Source: JBBQHX01 sp035306065 (GTDB taxonomy: Bacteria > Gemmatimonadota > Gemmatimonadetes > Gemmatimonadales > Gemmatimonadaceae). Taken from it: a stretch of 15,564 nt of DNA. The notes under the pieces are model-generated. The model was not told the origin of the DNA. It searched no databases and was given only the letters and a program-made list of their open reading frames with translations. The DNA is taken from contig DATGOL010000053.1 in assembly GCA_035306065.1 (NCBI GenBank), forward strand, positions 1 through 15,564, given 5' to 3'. A program made the translations under genes and the position numbers. The stretch's first letter is position 1. Each line of letters opens with the position of its first letter. Shown here one piece after another: positions 6,480-15,564 of this stretch.

Positions 6480-7276
6480 GCGCCCGCGCCAGGTGTGTCA
6501 TGCGGAGCGATGAGCGATGGAGCAGCACCTGACGGTTCCGCGGGGATGGCCTCTTCACTCGAACTGGTGAGCGCAAGAAACACTTCCTCGAGCGACTTCC
6601 CGTGCAGCTCCGGACGCTCGGCCACGATCTCACTGATGGTGCCCAGTGCTACGAGTTCGCCCGCCCGAAGTACCAGCACGCGATCACACACTTCCTCCAC
6701 CAGGTGCAGCAGGTGGGAACTCAGGATGGCTGCCGAGCCTGACGTGGCGTGCGCGCGGATGGTTCTCTTCATGCGACGGATACCGGCAGGGTCCAGCCCG
6801 GTGAGTGGCTCATCCAGTATCACGACCGCGGGGTCGTGAAGCAGGCCGCAGGCGATTGCAAGTTTCTGGCGCATGCCGCGGGAGAGTTCGCCGGGAAGGG
6901 CATCTCGCTTGGAGGAAAGCTCCAGCTCTTCGATCAGCGCCTCCGCCCTGGGCGTGGCGTTCGGCACACCGTAAAGTCGCGCCACGAACTTCAGGTGTTC
7001 CGTAACGCTCAGGTACTCGAACAGGTGAGGTTCGTCCGGAATGAACGAGAGCCGCCGCTTGGCCGCAACGGGCTCCGTGTCCATCGGAACCCCTGCTACC
7101 AGCACCCTGCCATCTGTAGGATGAATGATTCCGGCGAGGCAGCGGAGCGTAGTTGTCTTCCCGGCGCCGTTCGGGCCCACAAGGCCAAGTACCTCCCCGG
7201 GCGCAACCGAGAAGGTGAGGTCGCGGACGGCGGCGAGGTCACCGTAAAACTTGGATAGAGCGTTTACCTGTATCAC
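6476..7276 (-). CDS. ABC transporter ATP-binding protein
   Basis: This is the nucleotide-binding subunit of the exporter formed with the permease. From the GTG at 7276 the protein is 266 residues and begins with the usual IQVNALSKFYGDLAAVRDLTF strand. It shows Walker A GPNGAGKTT, a Q-loop region, signature LSRGMRQKLAIA, Walker B VVILDEPLTGLDP and an H-loop in SSHLLH. The C-terminal tail after KSLEEVFLALT is longer and low in complexity. An upstream in-frame TTG (7357) would add 27 residues with no family match. I prefer 7276 because it gives a GTGA overlap with the small ORF upstream, the same junction used by the next two genes. The ribosome binding site is weak, which fits translational coupling. 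Confidence 0.92.
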   Translation of the reverse strand: MIQVNALSKFYGDLAAVRDLTFSVAPGEVLGLVGPNGAGKTTTLRCLAGIIHPTDGRVLVAGVPMDTEPVAAKRRLSFIPDEPHLFEYLSVTEHLKFVARLYGVPNATPRAEALIEELELSSKRDALPGELSRGMRQKLAIACGLLHDPAVVILDEPLTGLDPAGIRRMKRTIRAHATSGSAAILSSHLLHLVEEVCDRVLVLRAGELVALGTISEIVAERPELHGKSLEEVFLALTSSSEEAIPAEPSGAAPSLIAPHDTPGAGA

Positions 7277-7467
7277 GCGCCTGAAGGATATGCGGGAAAG
7301 GGCTGCGCGCCATGGCGCAGTCTGGTCGGCTCGCTGCTGATCGAACAGGTGTGGCAAGTTTCCAACGGATGCGGATACTCACCGTGGCGCAAATGCGACG
7401 GGTTCGCCATTATTTGGAACGGCTGAGCATGTCGAAAATCTACAGACGAGGCGTCGATTTCGTTCAT
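7273..7467 (-). CDS. Possible small leader gene of the ABC operon (64 aa)
   Basis: The ATG at 7467-7465 has a strong binding site AAAGGA (7480-7475) 7 nt upstream, the best of the whole minus-strand operon. The reading frame ends in a TGA that overlaps the ATPase start as GTGA. The product is MNEIDASSVDFRHAQPFQ and onward: no membrane segment, one CHTC motif (38-41), and three related short motifs, FRHAQPF (11-17), LRHGEYPHP (26-34) and LRHGAQPFP (50-58). I recognise no family. Third-position GC is only moderate (39 of 63 codons), lower than in the neighbours, so coding is not certain. It may be a real small protein or a leader ORF that couples ribosomes to the ATPase start. Confidence 0.45.
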   Translation of the reverse strand: MNEIDASSVDFRHAQPFQIMANPSHLRHGEYPHPLETCHTCSISSEPTRLRHGAQPFPAYPSGA

Positions 7468-7791
7468 CCGGAATTCCTTTCGCACTGCAACTGCTTGATA
7501 CCAAAGGACTTGGTATTTGAGTAGCCCTGCCGGGCTGATGTGGAAACGGACTGTGGATTTACGATACGGAAGTGCGGTTTCACGAGGCCCGCGCCCTGCT
7601 ATCAGCAACTGTGCGCGCCACAGCGCACACCGGGTGTCGCCGACCGGCACGAGTTCCGGCGAATGGATGTTACACGGAGGAGCAAGGTGGTACGATCGCC
7701 TGGAGCAAGGACGCTCCGAAAGGCCGAATACAGTTCTCGGCCTGCAGGAGCGGGTGTCAACCGAAATCTGTCTGCCGCGCGGGGTACGTTC
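7468..7791. other. Divergent intergenic region with several hairpins
   Basis: These 324 bases lie between the ABC operon start and the exported protein. An open frame reaches back to 7540, but its residues look unlike any protein and have no signal peptide, so I treat it as a leader. Perfect hairpins on the plus strand are AGCCC/GGGCT (7523-7536), TGTGCGC/GCGCACA (7610-7629), GGAGC/GCTCC (7702-7717) and AGGCCGA/TCGGCCT (7721-7743). The last two stand side by side with a GAA linker. No promoter stands out. Confidence 0.5.
7498..7516. promoter_or_regulatory. Perfect 7-bp inverted repeat, possible operator
   Basis: ATACCAA (7498-7504) and TTGGTAT (7510-7516) flank five bases. The dyad is centred 40 nt upstream of the start of the small ORF on the minus strand, where a promoter for the ABC operon would be expected. 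It suits a dimeric repressor such as GntR or MerR type, but no such regulator gene is in the window. Confidence 0.45.
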
Positions 7792-8391
7792 GTGCGTGCG
7801 ATGGAGCGAATGACGCTGGCAGTGATGGCAGCAGCCGCTATTGCGACGTCGCCGGCGGCGGTATTTGCGCAGGGCGCGGATGGTGGACTGGCGCCGAATG
7901 CGCCGAGCTGGTGCAAGGCGTGCACGCCGCCGCCTCCGTACGTGCCGCCGGTCGACCCGCCTGTGGATCCGCCGCCCGGGGATGATGATTCCCCGTCCGG
8001 TCGCAGGGGATGGGCAGCGCTCGGCGCCGCAGGACTGGCGCTGGCCGCCGGAATTCCTCTCGGAGCGGCGCTTCAGCCCACGATGCCCTTCCGCCCGGTA
8101 ATCGCTGAGGCTGCGCCTGTGACGCCAGTAGAGGCGCCGGGGGCGCTACCGTCTCCCGAGGCTGCTACGCCCGGCCCTGTGGCCAATCTGGACCAGGGTG
8201 GGAATCCTTTCGCACCGGCCGGAGCGACCCCGGGCGTAACGCAGCAGCAGGCGGAGGGCGTGCTCGCGCCGGATACGGCGTCGCACCTGCCGTTGCTGCT
8301 GGCCATTGGTGTAGCGGCAATTGCCGGCGGCGTTGCCCTGCTGCGGGACCAGCGACGCAAACGCAGACGCAGCATGCGAGCGCGGCACTGA
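7792..8391 (+). CDS. Exported proline-rich protein with C-terminal sorting-signal-like tail
   Basis: The predicted 199-residue protein has a signal peptide (cleavage likely after VFA, residue 26), then a CKAC motif (41-44) and a proline-rich run (45-62). A hydrophobic stretch follows (about 73-94), then an Ala/Pro-rich low-complexity linker. The C-terminus has three parts in order: APDTAS (159-164), a membrane segment LPLLLAIGVAAIAGGVALL (166-184) and a strongly basic end (RDQRRKRRRSMRARH). That order resembles LPxTG-like or exosortase sorting signals, which anchor or process surface proteins. The GTG at 7792 is chosen because GGGG (7781-7784) lies 7 nt upstream; an ATG at 7801 is also possible. 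I know no named family. It appears to be a single-gene unit with hairpins before and after it. Confidence 0.7.
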   Translation: MRAMERMTLAVMAAAAIATSPAAVFAQGADGGLAPNAPSWCKACTPPPPYVPPVDPPVDPPPGDDDSPSGRRGWAALGAAGLALAAGIPLGAALQPTMPFRPVIAEAAPVTPVEAPGALPSPEAATPGPVANLDQGGNPFAPAGATPGVTQQQAEGVLAPDTASHLPLLLAIGVAAIAGGVALLRDQRRKRRRSMRARH

Positions 8392-8401
8392 TCGGGAAGC
8401 A

Positions 8402-8417
8402 GCGCGCGGTTGCGCGC
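8402..8417 (+). repeat. Short GC hairpin after the exported protein
   Basis: GCGCGC (8402-8407) pairs with GCGCGC (8412-8417) across GGTT. It starts 11 nt after the stop codon. No T-run follows, so it is at best a weak terminator. Confidence 0.4.
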
Positions 8418-8433
8418 GGAAATGCACGAAGGT

Positions 8434-8469
8434 GGCGCCGCCGTTCCGTATATGTGGAACGGTGGCGCT
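8434..8469 (+). terminator. Long hairpin, possible terminator or RNA element
   Basis: Bases 8434-8447 can pair with 8456-8469 over 14 positions, 12 Watson-Crick and two G-T wobbles, around the loop GTATATGT. It lies between the exported-protein gene and glgE. No T-tract follows, so a factor-independent terminator is not certain; it could also protect the 3' end of the upstream mRNA. The octamer AAGGTGGC occurs on both sides (8429 and 8478). Confidence 0.45.
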
Positions 8470-8584
8470 CGTCCGTTAAGGTGGCATGCGATAGAGTTCA
8501 GGCACGATGAACCGGCGTGTCATCCCAAATGCGCAGGGGGAAGGGCGTGAGCAGAAGTGAGCAGCGACTCCGGGGGCATGCACC

Positions 8585-10645
<2,061 letters not shown>

Positions 10646-10706
10646 CCATAACCGGCGAGCTCGCGTGAAGCAGGCTCCCATTTCCCACCACGCCGAGGAA
10701 GCGCGC

Positions 10707-12368
10707 GTGAGCGACGACGCTCTCTGGTACAAGGACGCAATTATCTATCAGGTGCACCTCAAGTCGTTCCGCGACAGCAACCGGGACGGATACGGTGACT
10801 TTGCCGGGCTGATGGAGAAGCTCGACTACATCGAATCGCTTGGGGTGGATTGCATCTGGCTGCTGCCGTTCTACCCGTCGCCGCTTCGCGACGATGGTTA
10901 CGACATCGCGCTGTATGAGGCCATCAATCCCACGTACGGTACGCTGGAGGACTTCCGTCGCTTCCTCGACGAGGCGCATCGTCGAGGGCTGCGCGTAGTC
11001 ACCGAGCTCGTGATCAATCACACCTCGGACCAGCACCCGTGGTTCCAGCGCGCCAGGCGCGCACCGAAGGATTCACCGGAGCGTAATTTCTACGTGTGGA
11101 GCGACGATCCGCACAAGTACTCGGGCACCAGGATCATCTTTACGGACACGGAGACGTCCAACTGGACATGGGATCCGGTTGCCGAACAGTTCTACTGGCA
11201 CAGGTTCTTCAGCCATCAGCCGGACCTCAACTTCGACAATCCCGAAGTACTCGAGTCCGTAACGAACATCATGCGCTTCTGGCTGGAGATGGGCGTGGAC
11301 GGGCTTCGCCTGGACGCCATACCGTATCTCATTGAGCGTGAAGGCACGAACTGCGAGAACCTTCCGGAAACGCACGTCGTGCTGAAGAAGCTGCGCGCGG
11401 CACTGGACGCCGAGTTCGAGGGAAGGATCTTCCTGGCCGAGGCGAACCAGTGGCCGCCTGACGTGCTGCCGTACTTCGGTGACTCCGACGAGTGCCACAT
11501 GGCTTTCCACTTTCCGCTGATGCCGCGCATGTACATGGCGCTGCGAAAGGAGGATTACACACCCATCACGGACATCCTGAGGCAGACGCCTCCAATTCCC
11601 GACGGGTGCCAGTGGGCAATCTTCCTGCGCAACCACGATGAGCTCACGCTCGAGATGGTTACGGAGGAAGAGCGGGACTACATGTACAATGAGTACGCGA
11701 AGGATCCGCGCATGCGCATCAACGTGGGCATACGCAGGAGGCTTGCGCCGCTACTCGACGGCGGCCGCAGGCAGATTGAACTGATGAACGCGCTGCTGCT
11801 CTCCATGCCGGGAACGCCTGTGATGTACTACGGCGATGAGATCGGCATGGGTGACAACATCTACCTGGGTGATCGCAACGGCGTTCGTACGCCCATGCAA
11901 TGGAACGACGGCAAGAACGCCGGATTCTCGGAGGCAGATTCTGCGCAGCTGTACAGCCCGGTTGTAACGGACATGCCGTTCGGCTTCCAGAACGTGAATG
12001 TGGAGGCGCAGGAGCGGGTATCCACGTCACTCCTGGTATGGATGCGCCGGATCATCAGGGTGCGTCGTCAGCTCAAGGCGTTCGGGCGCGGCACCTTCAC
12101 TCCGATCGAAGTTCACAATCGCAGTGTGTTCGTGTTCCTGCGCGAGTTCGAGAACGAGCTGGTGCTCTGCGTGAACAACCTGTCGCGCTGGGCACAGCCG
12201 GTGGAGCTGGAAATGCCGCAGTACGACGGCTGGACTCCGGTGGAGCTTTACGGCGGCAACGCGTTTCCGCCCATCGGCCAGCTTCCGTACTTCCTCACGC
12301 TCGGGCCGCACACGTTCTTCTGGTTCCGGCTTACGCCGCCGGCTCATGAGCCGAGGGCTGGCGGCTGA
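10707..12368 (+). CDS. treS: Trehalose synthase / maltose alpha-D-glucosyltransferase
   Basis: TreS (GH13 subfamily 16) interconverts trehalose and maltose and supplies maltose to the GlgE pathway. The start reads SDDALWYKDAIIYQVHLKSF, the family's usual N-terminus, and continues with WLLPFYPSPLRDDGYD and ELVINHTSDQHPWF. Catalytic residues are Asp203 (GLRLDAIPYL), Glu245 (FLAEANQWP) and Asp311 (LRNHDELTLEM). PGTPVMYYGDEIGMGDNIYLGDR is also characteristic. I chose the GTG at 10707 because GAGGAA lies 6 nt upstream; a GTG at 10665 would add 14 residues with a weak site. The 553-residue protein is a stand-alone TreS, not fused to the maltokinase. Its TGA overlaps the next ATG by one base. Confidence 0.95.
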   Translation: MSDDALWYKDAIIYQVHLKSFRDSNRDGYGDFAGLMEKLDYIESLGVDCIWLLPFYPSPLRDDGYDIALYEAINPTYGTLEDFRRFLDEAHRRGLRVVTELVINHTSDQHPWFQRARRAPKDSPERNFYVWSDDPHKYSGTRIIFTDTETSNWTWDPVAEQFYWHRFFSHQPDLNFDNPEVLESVTNIMRFWLEMGVDGLRLDAIPYLIEREGTNCENLPETHVVLKKLRAALDAEFEGRIFLAEANQWPPDVLPYFGDSDECHMAFHFPLMPRMYMALRKEDYTPITDILRQTPPIPDGCQWAIFLRNHDELTLEMVTEEERDYMYNEYAKDPRMRINVGIRRRLAPLLDGGRRQIELMNALLLSMPGTPVMYYGDEIGMGDNIYLGDRNGVRTPMQWNDGKNAGFSEADSAQLYSPVVTDMPFGFQNVNVEAQERVSTSLLVWMRRIIRVRRQLKAFGRGTFTPIEVHNRSVFVFLREFENELVLCVNNLSRWAQPVELEMPQYDGWTPVELYGGNAFPPIGQLPYFLTLGPHTFFWFRLTPPAHEPRAGG

Positions 12369-13930
12369 TGATGGAGAACGCGTCTGGCAGCCTGCCCGTG
12401 CTGTATGCTCCGAGTGGCGTACGGTCGGCGCTGAATTTGGAGCAGCTGCGAACGATCGGGGAAGCGGATCTCGCTGCCTGGCTCGCGGCGCGCCGGTGGT
12501 TCGGCTCCAAGGCTGCCAACGCCAAACACGCGCGAATTCTCGACTCTGTAAAGCTGCCGAGCGCGTCTGCCAACCTTGCCCTCTGCCGCCTTACGGCAGA
12601 ACTGGGGGACGGGCGCGTTGAGCGCTACCAGCTTCCACTCATGGTGCTGGAGTCCGAAGAACAGCCGCAGAATGCGCTGGCTCGAGTGAAAGCCGATGGC
12701 GCCTCGGCGTGGCTGTGCGATGCTGCGGGCAGCGCGCACTTCGCCCGAGCGCTGCTCGGCGCCTACACGAGTGACGCCGAAGTGAGCGAAGGCGGAACAT
12801 CGTGGCGATTCACGTTGGAACCCGGTGTGAACGGTGCCGCGCTTGCCGATACGACGCCTGAGCCGCTCACCGGTGAGCAGAGCAACAGTTCCATCCGCTG
12901 TGGCAACGTTGCAATGCTCAAGCTCTATCGAAAACTCGAGGCAGGTCCGCACCCGGAAGTGGAGATGACCCGCTACCTCACGAGGGTTGCGGACTTCGAC
13001 CACGTTCCGCAACTGCTGGGCGTTGCGTCCGTGAACGATGGACACGGTGGCAGTGAGGTTGTGAGCATGCTGCAGGCGCTGGTGCCGAACGCGGAAGATT
13101 GCTGGGATCGTTCGGTTGGGCATGCGCGCAAGTACATGTCGGCGCCTGGTGAAGGAGATCCGCCCAATCCGTTCGGGGCGGAAGCACTCGAACTGGGGCG
13201 AGTTACTCGCGAGATGCACGAGGCGCTCGCCGCCGCCGCAGTGGATGACATATCCATGCTGCCGCAGGACGCGGATGTGGAGGATGTTGCAACGTGGGTG
13301 CGCTCTGCGAGGACTGCCGTATTCAGTACGCTGGACCTGCTTGCCGATGCTCGTGAGGCAGGCAGGCTGGAAGGGCCTGCGGCAGCCGCGGCAGACGCGG
13401 TGCTCCGCCGGAGGAAGGAGCTCGTATCAGGGCTGGACGATGTGGAGCCGACAGTGAAGGGAGACGGAGGACTCTGCATCCGTATACATGGTGATTACCA
13501 CCTGGGGCAGGTGCTTCGTGGCGGTGATCGGCGATTCTGGATAATGGATTTTGAAGGCGAGCCCGCGCGGTTGCTCGCGGAACGGCGTGGTCAGCATTCG
13601 GCCCTGAGAGACGTTGCGGGAATGCTCCGTTCGTTTGCATATGCGGCAGCTACCGCTGCGCGGCTTGTGGGCGGCGTTGGAGTCAACCCGGTGGTGGAGC
13701 TGCGGCTCTCACGCTGGGAACGCGCGGCGCGTGCTGCCTTCATCGAGGGTTACGAGAAGGCTGCCCCTGCCGGCAGCACGCTGCTGCCGCGCGATGACCA
13801 TGCACGCAGCAGGCTGCTCGACATGTTCGAGGCAGAGAAGGTTTTCTACGAACTGGCGTACGAACTCAACAACCGTCCCGAGTGGACGTGGATTCCACTT
13901 CGTGGAATTGCCCGCTTGCTGGGACGCTGA
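12368..13930 (+). CDS. mak: Maltokinase (Pep2/Mak type)
   Basis: The enzyme phosphorylates maltose with ATP to maltose 1-phosphate, the GlgE donor. The N-terminal cap region holds LAAWLAARRWFGSKA (about 35-49), conserved in bacterial maltokinases. The kinase core has LKLYRKLEAGPHPEVEM with the likely ATP-binding lysine, then VSMLQALVPNAEDCW, the catalytic loop HGDYHLGQVL (His374, Asp376) and metal-binding DFEGEP (Asp394). The C-terminal FEAEKVFYELAYELNNRPEW is a family signature. At 520 residues it is slightly longer than the actinobacterial enzymes. It starts on an ATG that overlaps the treS stop (TGATG), so translation is probably coupled. The symbols pep2 and mak are both in use. Confidence 0.93.
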   Translation: MMENASGSLPVLYAPSGVRSALNLEQLRTIGEADLAAWLAARRWFGSKAANAKHARILDSVKLPSASANLALCRLTAELGDGRVERYQLPLMVLESEEQPQNALARVKADGASAWLCDAAGSAHFARALLGAYTSDAEVSEGGTSWRFTLEPGVNGAALADTTPEPLTGEQSNSSIRCGNVAMLKLYRKLEAGPHPEVEMTRYLTRVADFDHVPQLLGVASVNDGHGGSEVVSMLQALVPNAEDCWDRSVGHARKYMSAPGEGDPPNPFGAEALELGRVTREMHEALAAAAVDDISMLPQDADVEDVATWVRSARTAVFSTLDLLADAREAGRLEGPAAAAADAVLRRRKELVSGLDDVEPTVKGDGGLCIRIHGDYHLGQVLRGGDRRFWIMDFEGEPARLLAERRGQHSALRDVAGMLRSFAYAAATAARLVGGVGVNPVVELRLSRWERAARAAFIEGYEKAAPAGSTLLPRDDHARSRLLDMFEAEKVFYELAYELNNRPEWTWIPLRGIARLLGR

Positions 13931-13949
13931 CTTCGGTGAAGTGAAGGCC

Positions 13950-14087
13950 ATGCGCGAGGTGCCGGGGAGTACGCTCGAGGCATCGCCGTCGGCCTGCCGA
14001 ATCTGCAAAGGCGATGTGTTCGCGACGCATCATCGATCGTATGCGCGCAGGGCGGATGCCCTGTGCATGGAGAGGACGACGGAATGA
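13950..14087 (+). CDS. Possible small Cys/His-containing protein between maltokinase and glgX
   Basis: A 45-codon frame begins at ATG 13950 (or 3 codons earlier at GTG 13941, 10 nt after the maltokinase stop) and ends in a TGA that overlaps the glgX start as ATGA. The product contains CRIC (residues 16-19), HH (27-28) and a further Cys (39), a spacing that could bind a metal. Third-position GC is high (33 of 44 codons), as expected for a coding frame in this genome. The ribosome binding site is poor (AAGG only 2 nt from the ATG), so it would rely on translational coupling. I recognise no family; it may also be just spacer. Confidence 0.4.
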   Translation: MREVPGSTLEASPSACRICKGDVFATHHRSYARRADALCMERTTE

Positions 14088-15564
14088 GAATCTGGCCGGG
14101 TCAGCCGTACCCGCTCGGCGCCACCTGGGATGGCGCGGGAGTGAACTTCGCGTTGTTCAGCGACAATGCCACCGGCGTTGATCTGTGCCTCTTTCACTCG
14201 CCTGACGACGCGCAGGAGTCCGTTGTCATTCCGCTGCGGGAGCGCAACGACCAGATATGGCACTGTTACCTGCCTGACGTGCGCCCAGGCCAGCTGTACG
14301 GCTACCGTGTGCATGGCCAGTACGAGCCGGAAAAGGGAAGCCGCTTCAACCCGCGCAAGCTCCTGCTGGATCCGTACGCACGAGCCATCAGCGGTACCAT
14401 CGAGTGGAGCGATGCGCTCTTCGGCTATGATATTGCCGCCCGGAATGAGGACCTGACGCCCTCCACATCAGACAGCGCCCCGGACATGCCCAGGTGCGTG
14501 GTTGTGGACCCGGCCTTCACCTGGGGAGGAGACAAGCCGCCTCGCACTCCCTGGAACCGCACGGTGATTTACGAGACCCACGTGAAGGGCATGACGATGC
14601 TGCATCCCGAGGTGCCCAGTGCCATTCGCGGCACGTACCTTGGCCTGGCATCCGAGCCCATCCTGGAGCACCTGCTGGCGCTCGGAGTAACTGCCGTGGA
14701 GCTGCTGCCGGTGCATCATTTTGCGGTTGAGCATCACCTGGCAACACGCGGCCTCACGAACTACTGGGGCTACAACTCCATCGGCTTCTTCGCGCCAGAC
14801 GTACGTTATTCCTCCAGCGGACTTGCAACCCAGGTTGGCGAGTTCAAGACGATGGTGAAGAAGCTGCATGAAGTTGGCATCGAGGTGATTCTCGATGTCG
14901 TCTACAACCATACCGGAGAAGGAAACCACCTGGGGCCTACGCTGAGCCTGAAGGGTATCGACAACGACGCGTACTACAGGCTGTCGCCGGAGAATCGGCG
15001 ATACTATGTGGACTATACGGGTACGGGCAACAGCCTGAACATGATGCATTCGCGAACCATACAGCTCATTATGGATTCGCTCCGGTACTGGGTTACCGAG
15101 ATGCACGTGGATGGCTTCCGCTTCGATCTTGCACCCGTGCTCGCACGTGAACTGCACGAGGTAAACCGCTTCTCCACCTTCTTCGACACTATTCACCAGG
15201 ACCCCGTGCTCAACGAGGTGAAGCTGATCGCGGAGCCCTGGGATATCGGGCCGGGTGGCTATCAGCTAGGAAACTTTCCAATTCGCTGGGCCGAGTGGAA
15301 CGGGAAGTACCGCGACTCTGTGCGCGGTTTCTGGCGTGGTGAGCCGGGAATGGTGCCGGAACTTGCGTCGCGTCTGGCGGGGTCCAGCGACATTTACAGC
15401 TGGAGCGATCGCGCCATGTACGCGAGCGTCAACTTCGTTACCTCGCATGACGGCTACACCCTGCGCGACCTCACCAGCTACGAGCAGAAGCACAACTGGG
15501 ACAACGGCGAGGATAATCGCGACGGTCACAACCACAACGTGAGTCGCAACTGGGGCGTGGAGGG
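14084..15564 (+). CDS. glgX: Glycogen debranching enzyme GlgX (partial at right edge)
   Basis: GlgX (GH13 subfamily 11) cleaves alpha-1,6 branches of glycogen or limit dextrin. The visible 493 residues start MRIWPGQPYPLGATWDGAGVNF, the usual N-terminal CBM48 domain. The catalytic barrel shows the four GH13 regions: DVVYNHTGEG, GFRFDLAPVL with nucleophile Asp348, LIAEPWDIGPGGY with acid/base Glu384, and FVTSHDG with Asp456. NRTVIYETHVKGMT is also typical of GlgX/TreX. The ATG at 14084 is preceded by AGGA at 14073-14076. The gene continues past the window; the C-terminal domain is missing. It adds a degradative or trimming enzyme to an otherwise synthetic GlgE operon. TreX isoamylase is the close alternative name. 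Confidence 0.94.
   Translation, partial: MRIWPGQPYPLGATWDGAGVNFALFSDNATGVDLCLFHSPDDAQESVVIPLRERNDQIWHCYLPDVRPGQLYGYRVHGQYEPEKGSRFNPRKLLLDPYARAISGTIEWSDALFGYDIAARNEDLTPSTSDSAPDMPRCVVVDPAFTWGGDKPPRTPWNRTVIYETHVKGMTMLHPEVPSAIRGTYLGLASEPILEHLLALGVTAVELLPVHHFAVEHHLATRGLTNYWGYNSIGFFAPDVRYSSSGLATQVGEFKTMVKKLHEVGIEVILDVVYNHTGEGNHLGPTLSLKGIDNDAYYRLSPENRRYYVDYTGTGNSLNMMHSRTIQLIMDSLRYWVTEMHVDGFRFDLAPVLARELHEVNRFSTFFDTIHQDPVLNEVKLIAEPWDIGPGGYQLGNFPIRWAEWNGKYRDSVRGFWRGEPGMVPELASRLAGSSDIYSWSDRAMYASVNFVTSHDGYTLRDLTSYEQKHNWDNGEDNRDGHNHNVSRNWGVE

Noticed and set aside
5610..6839. 409- and 343-residue open frames on the plus strand (5610-6839 and 5134-6165)
   Set aside because: They are antisense to the ABC permease and ATPase, low in complexity, and have no recognisable motif.
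7277..7357. Longer ABC ATPase from TTG 7357
   Set aside because: The extra 27 residues do not match ABC ATPases. GTG 7276 begins just before the conserved first strand and gives a GTGA overlap.
7531..7555. CTGATGTGGAAAC resembling a hammerhead ribozyme core (CUGANGA and GAA)
   Set aside because: The last core base is wrong (CTGATGT) and the flanking helices do not form.
7680..7770. Partial resemblance to a c-di-GMP (GEMM-I) riboswitch (GGACGC, AAGGCC, GGAGCGGGTGTCAACCG) and to a T-box (AAGGTGGTAC)
   Set aside because: The GNRA tetraloop hairpin, the GCAAA bulge and the 5' CACGCACAGGGCAAACC strand of GEMM-I are missing. No specifier stem or aminoacyl-tRNA synthetase gene supports a T-box. 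Only local matches remain; a covariance-model search would settle it.
7540..7791. N-terminal extension of the exported protein back to ATG 7540
   Set aside because: It would bury the signal peptide behind more than 80 unconserved residues, and the DNA there is rich in hairpins.
14468..15196. 242-residue minus-strand open frame
   Set aside because: It is antisense to glgX within its conserved catalytic barrel.

Overview
The window is GC-rich bacterial DNA with tight operons and mostly GTG starts. The gene set fits a Gram-negative environmental bacterium. A BlaI repressor is coupled to an M56 (BlaR1-type) metallopeptidase that ends in TonB-receptor plug motifs, and a six-bladed beta-propeller lipoprotein follows. 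That combination makes me think of Gemmatimonadota or a related phylum. The assignment is an inference from gene style; no rRNA or other taxonomic marker is present.

Layout, left to right. (1) 1-128, minus: the N-terminus of an exported protein that runs off the left edge. (2) 129-384: a divergent control region with a strong palindrome and two ACTA-N6-TAGT dyads that look like BlaI operators. (3) 385-3844, plus: blaI, the M56 peptidase/plug fusion and a beta-propeller lipoprotein, joined by 4-nt GTGA overlaps. The last gene runs into a 7-nt telomere-like repeat (3811-3859). (4) 7467-3871, minus: a possible 64-codon leader gene, an ABC ATPase, a multi-spanning ABC exporter permease and a glycerophosphodiester phosphodiesterase, all joined by GTGA overlaps. 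(5) 7468-7791: a divergent gap with a perfect operator-like dyad and several RNA-type hairpins. (6) 7792-8391, plus: a proline-rich exported protein whose C-terminus looks like a sortase/exosortase sorting signal. (7) 8392-8584: a gap with a long hairpin. (8) 8585 to the right edge, plus: glgE, treS, maltokinase, a possible 45-codon cysteine/histidine-containing gene, and glgX (cut by the window end).

The right third is a GlgE-pathway operon. TreS turns trehalose into maltose, the maltokinase makes maltose 1-phosphate, and GlgE extends alpha-1,4-glucan with it. GlgX trims branches for turnover. No branching enzyme (glgB) is visible in the window.

The left third looks like a signal-responsive cassette. 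Cleavage of BlaI by the M56 protease would relieve autorepression. The duplicated plug-like motifs and the propeller lipoprotein could act as the envelope sensor. This is the least familiar part of the window and, with the two small coupled ORFs and the sorting-signal protein, the best place for new biology.
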